Shown: positions 20,020-32,014 of the stretch, piece by piece
How positions within the stretch are numbered: position 1 is the first letter of the stretch
Layout of the letters: each line of letters starts with the position of its first letter
Source: Trichosphaerium sp. ATCC 40318
Lineage: Eukaryota; Discosea; Flabellinia; Trichosidae
Assembly (NCBI GenBank): GCA_038496445.1
Contig: JALMLS010000238.1
Location: 1 to 33,834 of the forward strand
Direction: 5' to 3'
Length of the DNA: 33,834 bases
The notes under the pieces: model-generated
What the model saw: the letters and a program-made list of their open reading frames with translations, nothing else
What the model was told of the DNA's origin: nothing
The model's database searches: none
Translations under genes and position numbers: made by a program

Positions 20020-23000
20020 TTACTTAAATGGTGTCCAAGTGTTTTGGTCGAACATCTTCTTATACTCTTTTGCTTGCCAGTGTAAAGGTTGTCTTGTATG
20101 AGTGCTCAGCATATTTATATTTCCTGTTATACTCTCTGCATATTTCTTACACTTTCTTTTATCTTTTACATTTCGGAGGCGAGATAACTCCACCTAAGTG
20201 TATATTAATGTTAAGTACAAACTGTTAAAGAATTAAAAAAAGAGAAGTGCACCTTTTTTAGATTAGTACAGTTCTCTTCAATTACATCTAATGTCGCTTC
20301 ACTGATGGTTGTTCCTTTCAAACTCAAAAACAAGAGAGAAGGAAGTGGACAATCAAAATGACCTCTGAATGATTCATCATCAAGAGCACTGTTTCCATTG
20401 AGTATCATCGTTTCAAGATTATCAAGTGGATTATCACCCCAACTTATCTTTGATAGCTTGCTGAAACCACAAACAGATAGATACCTCAATTGAGGAGTTT
20501 GGAGCTTCAAACTTTCAATGTGAAACCATGTTTTAACTTTAGCTGTCAATTCTGTTCATAGTGTGATGTTAGAACAACCATAAATGCGTATGTAACAAAA
20601 ACTTACTCAAAGTCTTGAGACATGTATTGGATATACATATCTCTCTTGTTTTAGATGTAATTAATCGATTCTTGATAATAAGATTGTTGATAATAAGAGT
20701 CTCAAGGTTGACTAGTTTGTTGATAGTTTGAAAGGTTAAAGGCCTATTCAAGTCACCGGCATCTGTTATCTCCAAGTGTGTTATATTTCTTGTTCTATTT
20801 GAAAAGCAAGGGAAGCGTGAGTACTCTAGATACAACTCTTTCTGGAGAAAAAAATGATTAGATGTCTTTTATCTCAAACTAAAGATTTAAATTGTACAAG
20901 TGAAGGACAATCAAGTACTATTGAATTTAAATTGTCTAGAATACTTGCTGCAGAATATGTTTGCGAGATGTATTCTAGTTTATCATGGGAAAAACTCCAT
21001 TTGCTATCCCTAGTGTTGCCTTTTTTAGAGTGAAACATGAGGTATTTCACTGTGGGAAAGTTAGTAATGTTGCAAATGTTTTCGCAACCATCTATCTTAA
21101 TAGCTTCTAATGATGGGCAATTCATTAACAAATTGGCAAATGCTATTGATTCCATGTGTAGCAGTTTAAGTGATGGTGAGAATAGCTTCAACGCTTTTGC
21201 TGGGACATTCACACAACCGAATGATCCAACCTCTAAGTTTGGATAATGTACTTCTAGTTTATCTGGTATAAAACGCAACCATGCTTGCTTTAGATTTGGT
21301 GTATTGAGAGTTTCCTAAGTAACACGTTAAAACAAGTGTACTTCAATAAAAAAACATACAAGTCCTTCACAGTCATTACAGTCAAAGATCTGAAGTGTTG
21401 TTGATTCAATACATTCTGGTACTGCCTTTCCGCTATGAGTAGTTATTACAAGGGTCTTGAGTTGCTTTAGGAGTGAGGGGAATATCTAAAAATAACAGTA
21501 AATTGTTTGTGCTATAAAGCCTAAGTTAAGAAAGAAATAGCAATGCAGACTTGCACTCATAATAGAGTCATCACTAACATCATGGAGATATAATGTTGTG
21601 AGGTTTGGCATATTGAATTCTTTTATACTTGTACATGTATCGTAATCCAAATGCTGTAGTTTTAAAGATCTATTTGTATGTGTAAGCAAGAGTACAAATG
21701 GTATTGATAATGGAATAGTGTTTACGTCACTTGAGGAAGATCAAATATATAACCATCGCTCTGAAATATGATATGAAGTTGTAGTATCTCTAGACTCGGT
21801 ATCTTTTTAAGACAAGAAATAAATGCTTGTTGGTATAGATTGGAATGACTTTCAACTTTCAAGTGTTCTAACCTGCTAGAAGTTAGCTAACAGTACAAAA
21901 ATTCGCATTTGTACTCTATAAAATGGTGCACATTGTTTTCATTGATCATGTCAGTGTCCTGTAATTCACATGATAAATACCTCAAATGCTGCAGTTGTCT
22001 GTTGTTCAAATGGAACAAGTTAGTAAATAAAGCATTAAAATAGCATTCATACTCTTTGGTACATTTACTAATCTGTTCGTCAAGTGTTGAACGAAAGCCA
22101 AGTGAAACATCAAGCTCAGTGATCGGACACTCCGACATTATTTCATAAAAACAGTCCAATGAAAGTGACATCTTGTTAAAGCTAGACACAACCTACAGCT
22201 CAATGTTTGTATTCATATGGGTGAAGAGGTAAGGAGTACATTACAGTACGCACCAATGATTGAAGATTTTTAAATTGTTTTGCCATTTCTTTCAAAGCAC
22301 AACAATCGTCTTGTTGTAACTGCTTCGGAATAATACGTATTGATCCAATAGATTGTTTATTTGAGATCCTTTTGAGTGTTTTTCTAACAGAACCTGATTA
22401 GGCGTAAGTTACTGTGTGGAGAACTTGGCGTTTGGGTTCACTTACCTGAAATAGTGATTTGTTTGAGCAGGTATCTTTGACACATGTCAAGCCAGTATTG
22501 ACACACTAATTTACAGACACTGTGATTGCTATAGGGCAGAAAACTAATGATGTGCACAAGTACTTCCAGTGGTACAGTATCGTTTACCTTTTTTTTAAGT
22601 CAATAAGAATAAAATAAGAAATGAAACGTACACATGAGCCATTTGTGTTTGGCGAAACTCCTTGTTTTCTCTTTGTAGATGGTTGCTGAACATTATCAGA
22701 TAACGGCAGGCGTTGGACTTCATCTGTATTTGTACTCTACATCTGATTTAATACCAACGCTGACACGTGATACGAAAACGTGAGGCAAACAGAAAATTTT
22801 AAGTCAAAACTGAAAACGAGGTATTACGAGTCGGTGACCGAAATTTACCATGTGTACCGAGGTATTACGCAGTTTAGAGATTTCTTGACATAATAGCAGC
22901 CGCAAATCTTATTTTGACGTCAATTAGCACTCTTGCACGTTATTTTAATGCGTACTAGCGTTGATAGACATTGTATTTTTGATTCGTGCGCTTGTTAAAG

Positions 23001-23152
23001 ACATCAATTGTTTTCCGTCTAAATTCAACTCTCTGGTACCCGTTTAGTGTGGTTTGTTCGAATTAATCGTACTTTGCGTATTTTGACACTTCTCCAAGAC
23101 CCACGCTTTCTAACCAGCCACATACCTCATCTACGGACCAGTACCTATCCAT
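20020..23152 (-). CDS. SAM - F-box - LRR protein, copy A
   Basis: About 15 exons, roughly 700-750 residues. Start ATG at 23152 opens a SAM domain (WSVDEVCGWLESVGL ... LDGKQLMSL ... NLRLLLCQEISKLR, residues about 5-66, over three exons). A Ser/Gln-rich linker (STKRKQGVSPN) follows, then an F-box (VPLEVLVHIISFLP ... VCKLVCQYWLDMC), then many irregular LRRs (CPITELDVSLG, LQHLRYLSC, NMPNLTTLYLHD, CPSLEAIKIDG, LETMILNGNSAL) and a basic tail ending QPLHWQAKEYKKM and TWTPFK. F-box proteins bind Skp1 in SCF ubiquitin ligases and use LRRs to hold substrates; an added SAM domain suggests oligomerisation. All exons examined stay open, so this copy appears intact. Exon 2 uses the acceptor before GAGTTGAATTTAGAC. 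Confidence 0.8.
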
Positions 23153-24378
23153 AGCGGTTACCTAATTGCTTTTTAAGCAATTTTCAGCACGAACAGTTAA
23201 GTCAAAGAATTGATCTTTTTATTGACATTTTTTGAGCTCAATTTTGTTCATCACATGAGTAAGATTGAGACTTAAAAGAGTTGTTGTACCGTGTAATTCA
23301 TACTCAAGAGGTAAACAAGCACACATACTGTAGTGCAAACTCATACCTAAACCTTTTTCATCCCTCATGATAGTGGATGCTAGCATGTAATAAAACAGTT
23401 TTGGTTGTTAACATGAACTACTTAAGTTACAATTGTAAGTCTGGAGAGACAAAGTCGTCAGACTTCTTCGACGGTGAAAATATAGGTGACAAGAAAGTGA
23501 GAGACTTTGTACTGTTGCAACAAGAGCTACCCATACAAGTATGCAATCTCAACCCACCTCCTTACATCCCTAATTGCGAGTCAGAGGTCTGCCTCTTGCG
23601 GTAATGACACATTGCGTGTGTTAAAAATCACTTCTCGTTGTTAATTGTGTAAGTCGGCTTAGAAGCCAACCATTGATTGCTTTGCTGTAAAACGAGAGGA
23701 TTACCTTTTACTAACCTTCCTGTTTAGATTCAGTAATATATATAGATTTGGATATGTCGTTGTTGCTGCACTTAAAGTGGTCGCTCCTTTCAAGACAGGT
23801 TGCTGTTAACACAAGGTATGATACTGAGTTGACCTATCAGGGGAAATAAGTACAAAGAGAAAACAAGCGACTTGTATGTCATTTTTTAAGTTTGCAACTA
23901 TTCTCATATTTTTTTTTATTTGAAATTTAATAATTGTACAACTATATTGATGCTACACCGGTAGGACAAATATATCACGTGCTATACTAGTATGCTCACA
24001 GGTTTTCGAGTCTGCGGAATTCTAGAAAAAAATCACGTGATAACATAATTTGTCGGCAGTAGAAACAATTATCATGTGTTTGCACTCCACTTAACATTCA
24101 CGCCGTCTTATATCCCTTGCAGACTTAAGTGATAAACAAATTTCATCGTCAGCAAATTGATCGCAGTATTTTACCTAGATGTCAGAGTAGGTTGCTTACT
24201 TTAACATCTCCGAGCAATGTAGGTACTCGCCACTAGGGGTCAAAACTCACTTGTATCGCTTGTTGAGGTATCTTCCATGGAGATCAACAATGACAGCTCT
24301 AAAAAGGCGTGATTTTCACTAAAAAAGTGTTGCCTTAACTGATAATTGCTTAAAAGTCAAGCAGATTAGATAACCGCT
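23153..24378. other. head-to-head spacer between copies A and B
   Basis: The 1.2-kb divergent intergenic region contains the second inverted-repeat copy. The last about 50 bp before each start codon are alike (CTTAACTG ... AATTGCTTAAAA ... ACCGCTATGGATAGG), so the duplication included the proximal promoter. A 75-codon plus-strand ORF at 23377-23604 has no recognisable features; I do not call it. Confidence 0.5.
23992..24107 (-). repeat. 125-bp inverted repeat, copy 2
   Basis: Reverse complement of 16719-16843 with a few substitutions and one deletion of about 9 bp in the middle. The ATCACGTGAT-type core, GAATTCCGCAGACTCGAAAA and GACGGCGTGAATGTTAAGTG parts are nearly unchanged. It lies upstream of copy B. 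Confidence 0.88.
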
Positions 24379-27300
24379 ATGGATAGGCACTGGACCGTGG
24401 ATGAGGTATGTGGCTGGTTAGAAAGCGAGGGTCTTGAAGAAGTGTCAAAGCACGCAAAGTACGATTAAATAGAATAAAAACGCACTAAACCGGTACCAGA
24501 GAGTTGAATTAGACGGAAAACAATTGATGTCATTAACAAGCGCACAAATAAAAAATACAATGTCTATCAACGCTAGTACGCATTAATATAACGTGCAAGA
24601 GTGTTTAGTAACATTTAAATAAGATTTACGGCTTTTATTCCTTCAAGAAATCTCTAAACTACGGAATACCCTCTATTCAAAGCAAACACAAGTCTTTCGC
24701 ATAACGACGGTACGCATGGCAAAATACCGAAAGTCTGGTGTTATATTTTCTCAGTTTTCTGTGAACATTCCTTTGAACTTACTTTTCGCTTCTCATACGT
24801 ATTTATGCGGCTAACCAATTGAATGATATTTCGGATTGAGTTGTGTTCGTTATCTCTTTTGTGTTTGTTAACAAATTAATAGGATGACCATACACGTGAC
24901 ATAGCATTGTTACAACCTACAGAAAGACAACAACTATCTAGTTCAAGCAACGACACATCATCGTCAAATGAAGTTCATAAACCACAGCAACGATTATCTG
25001 ATGAGTCTGAGCAACCATCTCAACCTCCGTCTACCAAGAGAATACAACAAGTTGCAACAGCAAACACTTTATGTGTATGTACATTTATTTTCCCATCAGC
25101 AGAAACCTAACCATGTGTTTCACTTCTAGGTTAATGATACAGTGCCGTTAGAAATTCTTATACACATCATCAAGTTTCTGCCTTTTAGTGATCACGGTGT
25201 ATGTAAATTAGTATGTCAATACTGGCTTGACATGTGTCAAAGATACTTGCTTAAACAAATCACTATTTCAAGTACGTGAATAGCTTACAAACTCAACTTC
25301 TCTACACAGAAACTTACAACCTTCATTTTAGAAGCAGGTTCTGTTAGAAGCACACTCAAAAAGATTACGAACAAACCATCAGTTGGATCAATACGTATTA
25401 TTCCTGAGGGGTTAGACTATGATGATTGTCGTGCTTTGAAAGATATGGCAAAGGAATTCAATAATCTTCAATCATTGGTGCGTACTGTACAACAATATAA
25501 TAGCACCTGGTTGCTACAAATAACATTGAAGCACTCACCAAAAGCCCGTGTGACAACGAGGGTATCCTCACAATGGAAGCTATCCCTTGGCATTGACTAT
25601 TGACTAGTGCCAAAGTATAATGCATTGTTGATTCTAATTTGCAGCAATAGGTTGTTGATAGCAAAGAATACTTTACAGGACAATTTCAAAAGGTAAACTC
25701 ATACTAAACAACCTCCTTTCTTAGCTGATTTTTAAGTTTTCATGGGATTGGGTTGATGAAGTAATGACAGAGTGCCCAATAGCTAAGCTTGATATTTCAT
25801 TAGGTGAATATTCAATGCTTGACGACAGTCTTGCCTATTTTACCAAAGAGTACAGCCTTGCTTTTTTAAAATGTCATGTTAACTGAAATACAACAGACAA
25901 TTGCAACACTTGAGGTATTTATCATGCAACCTATGTAGTGGAAAGACAATTGATGATAGTAATGTGCATTATTTCAAAGAGTAAGGAACATCCCATCAAG
26001 ACAAGTTAACTGACTTTTAATACACAATAGGCTAGAACACTTGAAGGTTGAAAGTCATTTAATGCTAAAACAACAGCCATTTATTTCTTGTCTTAAGAAG
26101 ATACCAAGCCTAGAGATACTACAACTATATATCAAAAAGTACAGTGGTACTGGTGGATATATATTTGATCTACCTCAAGTGACGTACATCTAATAACAAT
26201 CTTTTTTTTGGTTATCTTACTTCATTGCATTAAACTGTTTACTATCTAGATCTTTACACCTTGCAAGTTGTTCTGTAAGTGACAATATAAAAGAATTTAA
26301 TATGCCAAACCTCATTGTATTATCTCTGTTTCAAATTGCTGATGACACAATTATGAATGTAAGTCAGCATTTGCCTTGCTATTAATTTCTTTCACAACTT
26401 TCACTTTACTTTTACTAATTCCCATATCCTACTACACTTCTTGCCTAAACCGCTTACTGTTACTTTTAGTTATTTCCCTCACTCCTAAAGCAACTCAAAA
26501 CACTCAAAGTAAGAAGAAGCGCACTACCAGCACATATTGAATCAACAACACTTGAGATTTTTGACTGCGATGATTGTGAAGGACTTGTATGTTTTAATTA
26601 GATTTCTATTGCTAGAACAGTCATCTTAATGTCTTGATTAGAAAACTCTCAATACACCAAACCTAAAGCAAGTGTGTTTAAAGCACATACCAGAAGTGTA
26701 TTATCCAAACTTAGAGGTTGGATCATTTGTTACTGGTTGGGTAGCTAAACCAGAAGAGGTAAAGCTACTCTCACCATCACTTAAATTACTACACATACAC
26801 TCATTAACATATGTCAACTCATCAATTAACTGCCCGTCATTGGAAGCCATTATGCTAGAAGATGGTGAAGATATCTATAACATTGTTAACCTTCCTACAG
26901 TGAAATACCTCATTCTTCACACTAAGAATAGAAAATGGAGTTTATCCCATGATAAACTTGAATACATCTCACAAACAAACTCTAAACATAGTCACAAAAC
27001 TAATTCAGCAGTGATTGATTGTCCCTCACTTGTACGATTTAAATCTTTAGTTTGAGATAAAAGACATCTAATCTTTTTTTTCTCTAGAAAGAGTTGTATC
27101 TCAGGCAAACAAAGTTTCCTCTTCTTTCAAATAGAACACGAGATATAACACACTTGGAGATAACAAATGTTTATGCCTTCAATAAGCCTTCAACCTTTCA
27201 TACTATCAGCAAACTAGTCAACCTTGAAACTCTTATTATAAACAATCTTATTCATATATATGGCAAGGACATGAGTATATCTAATACATGTCTCAAGACA

Positions 27301-27928
27301 TTGAGTGCGTTTTTTAGACCACACTTATTCATTGGTTGTTCTAACAGTTTCCCAAAACAGAATTGACGACCAACAAACTTGTTACAGGTTTAAAGCTCGA
27401 GACACCTCAATTAAGGTTTATATCTGTTTGTGGTTTCAGTGAGCTATCAAAGATATGTTGGGGTGATAATCCACTTGATAATCTTGAAACGATGATACTC
27501 AATGGAAACAGTGCTCTTGGTGATGAATCATTCAAAGGTCCTTTCAAGAAGTTTCCATTTCCTTCTCTTTTGTTTTTGAGTTTGAAAGGCACAGCCATTA
27601 CTTCACAGACATTAGACATAATTGAAGAGAATTGTACTAATCTCAAATCAGTAAGTGCATTTCTTCCATAGTTCATACTATCAACGTTAATAACATTTAG
27701 GTGGACTTATCTCGCCTCAGTAATATTAAACCCAAAAGTGAATGCAAAAAATATGCAAAGAGGATAACAGGACAAACGAAGATCCAAGTAAATAAAACAG
27801 ATGTACCAAGAGCGCCAACAAGACAACCTTTACACTGGCAAGCAAAAATATACAAGAAGAGGTTGGACTGGAGAACTTGGACACCGTTCAAATGCAACAA
27901 AATGGATAAATACCGAAATAGAAACTGA
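24379..27928 (+). CDS. SAM - F-box - LRR protein, copy B
   Basis: Same architecture as copy A on the opposite strand. Exons include 24379-24458 (WTVDEVCGWLESEGL), 24502-24575 (LDGKQLMSLTSAQIKN), one from 24624 (NLRLLFLQEISKLR), a long Ser/Gln-rich linker (about 24882-25068), the F-box exon 25130-25271 (VPLEILIHIIKFLP) and 25338-25477, then LRR exons to 27671 and a basic last exon. The linker is longer than in A or C. Exon 2 lacks one T found in A and C; the frame is kept by using an AG two bases further on. The A/C stop after TWTPFK is TGC here, adding 11 residues before TGA at 27926-27928. All exons checked remain open. Function as for copy A. Confidence 0.8.
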
Positions 27929-28393
27929 AAGCCAGTTTGTATTGTATTGGTTAGAAAACGTTGTGACAATGAACAATATAAGTGTGCTTCTAAAGTAATA
28001 TTTTGTTTGATGATTGAGTACCATGATAGGGTGTCTATTAAATACAAGACATGTTGAATCTAGTACTGTTAAGTAACTTAACCAGGAACAACTTTCCTCC
28101 GATAAATCGCTATTGTGTACATGACATTGTGATGTTGTTATGACCATTGTAGCTTAAGCCCTAGTGTATCCGAATAAAACAAAAGAAAAAAACCTGGAGC
28201 ACGTGACACTATTAGTTTAGGCCCACATGAGCAGAGACTAAAAACCAGGAATTGCATTTTTCTAAACTGATGTGCTAGTGAGCATAGATTAAAAAATACT
28301 TGCAAAAACCTTTGTTCATGATACCGTTTGGTGTCAAAGTTTTTCATGGAAGTCAGACAAATCTAAAGAAGCAGTATTTATTTCATTTTATTC
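27929..28393. other. convergent spacer between copies B and C
   Basis: The 3' ends of B and C face each other across about 465 bp. No gene is seen. It must hold both polyadenylation regions. A CACGTGAC word is at about 28200. Confidence 0.4.
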
Positions 28394-31300
28394 TCACTTA
28401 AATGGTGTCCAAGTGTTTTGGTCCAACATCTTCTTATACTCTTTTGCTTGCCAGTGTAAAGGTTGTCTTGTATGAGTGCTCAGCATATTTATATTTGCTT
28501 GAATTTCCTTTTGTCCTGTTATCCTCTCTGCACATTTCTTACACTTTCTTTTATCTTTTACATTACGGAGGCTAGATAAGTCCACCTAAATGTATTTTAA
28601 TGATAGATAGTACAAACTGTTAAAGAATTAAAAAAAAGAGAAGTGCACACCTTTTTTAGATTAGTACAGTTCTTTTCAATCAATTCCAATGTCTGTAAAG
28701 TAATGGCTGTGCCTTTCAAACTCAAAAACAAAAGAGAAGGAAATGGAAACTTCTTGAAAGGACCTTTGAATGATTCATCACCTAGAGCACTGTTTCCATT
28801 GAGTATCATCGTTTCAAGATTATCAAGTGGATTATCACCCCAACATATCTTTGATAGCTCATTGAAACCACAAACAGATATAAACCTTAATTGAGGTGTC
28901 TCGAGCTCCAAATTTTCAAGGGAAAATGATGATTTAGTGTTAGCTATCATCTCTGTTGACATTAGAACAACCAATGAATGAGTATTGTCAAAAAAAAACG
29001 TACTCAAAGTCTTGAGACATTTATTGGATATACACATGTTACTTCCAAACATATGAATAAGATTGCTGATAATAAGAGTTTCAAGGTTGACAAGTTCCTC
29101 GATAGTATGAAAGGTTGAAGGCCTATTCAAGTCACCGGCATCTGTTATCTCCAAGTGTGTTATATTTCTTGTTCTACTTGAAAAGCAAGGGAAGCGTGAG
29201 TGCTCGAGATACAACTCTTTCTAGAGAAAGAAAAGATTAGATGTCTTTTATCTCAAACTAAAGATTTAAATTGTACAAGTGAAGGACAATCAAGTACTAT
29301 TGAAGTTAAATTGTCTTTGGCTTTTTCTACTGTTTGTGAGATGTATTCTAGTTTATCATGAGATAAACTCCATTTTCTGGCCTCAGCCTGAAAAATGAGG
29401 TACTTAACAGTAGGAAGAATAGCAATCTTACTAACGTTATAACAACAATCTACCATAATGGCTTCCAATGATGGGCAATTCATTGACAAGTTGATTTTTT
29501 GTTAATGAGTACACACGTAACAATCTAAGTGATGGTGGTAGTAACTTTGCTTCACCAGTAGCCCAATATCCAACCTCTAAGTTTGGATAATGTACTTCTA
29601 GTTCATCTGGCACACTACCCAACAATGCTCGCTTTAGATTTGGTGTATTGAGAGTTTTCTAAGTAACTGACATTAAAACAAGTGTACTTCAATAGAAATC
29701 TGATTAAAACATACAAGCTTTCGACAGACATTTTTGAGTGTTGTTGATTCAATATGTTCTAATGTGCTTTGCCTCACTTTCAGTGTTTTGAGTTGCTTCA
29801 GGAGTGAAGGGAATACCTAAATATAACAGTAAAGTTGCAAGCAAACAAAAGTTAAAGATCATCTGATACTGACTTACATCCAATGTTGAGTCATCATTAA
29901 CATCGTCAAGAGATAATATGGTGAGGTTTGGCATATTAAATTCTTTTATGCTTGTACATTCATACCCTAAATTTAGTAGCTTTAAAGATCTATTTGTATG
30001 TGTAAGCAAGAGTAAAACAAATGGTATTAATAATGGAATAGTGTTTACGTCACTTGAGGAAGATCAAATACATAACCATCGCTCTGAAATATGATATGAA
30101 GTTGTAGTATCTCTAGACTCGGTATCTTTTTAAGACAAGAAATAAATGGCTGTTGATGCTCTGAATTACTTCTAACTTTTAAGTGTTCTAACCTGTTTGT
30201 GGTGTCAACAAACAAATATACAAATAAAATGAAAGCAGGCTATGTCGTACTGTTTGAAGTAGTGTACAGTTTTTTCATTGATCATGTCAGTATTCTGTAA
30301 TTCACATGATAAATACCTCAAATGCTGCAGTTGTCTGTTGTTCAAATGGAACAAGTTAGTAAATAAGAAATCCATTAAAACAGCACTCATACTCTTTGGT
30401 ACATTTACTAATCTGTTTGTCAAGTGTTGTATAGTCAAGTGAAACATCAAGCTCAGTGATTGGACACTCCGACATTATTTCATAAAAGCAGTCCAATGAA
30501 AGTGACATCTTGTCACAGCTAGACACAACCTACAGCTCAATGTTTGTATTCATATGGGTGAAGAGGCAAGGAGTACATTACGCACCAATGATTGAAGATT
30601 TTTAAATTGTTTTGCCATTTCTTTCAAAGCACAACAATCGTCTTGTTGTAACTGGTTCGGAATAATACGTATTGATCCAATAGATTGTTTATTTGAGATC
30701 TTTTTGAGTGTTTTTCTAACAGAACCTGATTAGGCTGTAAGTTACTGTGGAGAAGTTGATGTTTGGATAGGTACACGCACTTGAAATAGTGATTTCTTTG
30801 AGCAGGTATCTTTGACACATGTCAAGCCAGTATTGACACACTAATTTACAGACACTGTGATTGCTATAGGGCAGAAAACTAATGATGTGCACAAGTACTT
30901 CCAGTGGTACAGTATCGTTTACCTTTTTTGTTTTAGTCAATAAGAATAAAATAAGAAAAGAATTACGTACACATGATCCATTTGTGTTTGGCGAAACTCC
31001 TTGTTTTCTCTTTGTAGATGGTTGCTGAACATTATCAGATAATGGCAGGCGTTGGGCTTCATCTGTATTTGTACTCTACATCTGTTTAATACAATACTGA
31101 CACGTGATAAGTTCTCGTGGCAAAAAGAAAATTTTTAAGTCAAAGTGAAAACTTATTCCTGGTGACCCACGTGATATAAAAGTAGACTATTGTCGCAAAG
31201 GACAAAAGCTTCAAACTACGAACAACAGAGAGTAAAACTGAAAATGAGGTATTATACATACTGGTGCTATGCGAAAGAGTGTTTGCTTTGAATTGAGGAT

Positions 31301-31589
31301 ATTCTGCAGTTTAGAGATTTCTTGAACGAATAACAGCCGTAAATCTTGTTTTGACGTCAGTCAACACTTTCACGTTATTTTAGTGCGTACCAGCGCCGAT
31401 AGACATTGTATTTTTTATTTGTGCGCTCGTTAATGACATCAATTGTTTTCCGTCTAAATTCAACTTTCTAGTAGCATTTTAGTGCGGTTTTGTCTAAATT
31501 AAATTGTACTTTGCGTGCTTTGACACTTCTTCAAGACCCACGCTTTCTAACCAGCCACATACCTCATCTACAGTCGAGTACCTGTCCAT
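28394..31589 (-). CDS. SAM - F-box - LRR protein, copy C (frameshifted)
   Basis: Same order as copy A: SAM exons (start ATG 31589; STVDEVCGWLESVGL, LDGKQLMSL, NLRLLFVQEISKL), linker, F-box (VPLEVLVHIISFLP, VCKLVCQYWLDMC) and LRR exons to the TGA at 28394-28396 after TWTPFK. In the LRR exon at about 29253-29640, the frame before RVYSLT and the frame after NCPSLEA differ by one base; A and B have 39 nt where C has 40, the extra base lying in the six-T run at 29495-29500. The copy is therefore either a recent pseudogene or affected by a homopolymer sequencing error. The SAM-to-F-box intron is longer than in A by about 100 bp, containing CACGTGATATAAAAG. Much of the intron sequence is nearly identical to copy A. 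Confidence 0.72.
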
Positions 31590-32014
31590 AGCGGCAATCT
31601 AATTGCCTTTTTAAGCTATTAACACAAACAGTTAAGCTCAGTCTCGGACCAAACTACAACTGTTTGTGGCACACAAATTTACTAGCTTTAAGCTGTAAGA
31701 GTTTCGTTGAACCGAAAAGATGTAACTGTAGCTTTCATGGATAATGCCAACTTCAATCCAGAATCCTACACGTCATCACTTGTTTACGTCAGTTCAAGAT
31801 GAGTTTTGGAACATTTTGTTTTTTGTTTTATTTTTACATACAATACATTACATGTGTTTAATACCATTATGTGGCTCAATCCTTAAGTAAGGCTTAAATA
31901 CTTTAATTATGCCTTTCAGCGCGATTGATAGCAGGTTATAGTCGAGAGAATCACCATAAAAGTAGTAAAAAAGACGTTGTCTTTTTTCTTTTTTTCTTTT
32001 TTTCTTGGATGGAT
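31590..32014. other. intergenic with pyrimidine run
   Basis: Upstream region of copy C and downstream region of the next F-box gene. A C/T run (CTTTTTTCTTTTTTTCTTTT type) lies at about 31980-32005. No gene seen. Confidence 0.4.

Noticed and set aside
23377-23604. 75-codon plus-strand ORF between copies A and B
   Set aside because: No signal, domain or repeat; it falls in the divergent promoter region and is within the length expected by chance.
27407-28894. Two near-identical antisense ORFs (27407-27676 minus and 28643-28894 plus)
   Set aside because: They are shadows of the nearly identical LRR exons of copies B and C; their identity reflects the duplicated exon.
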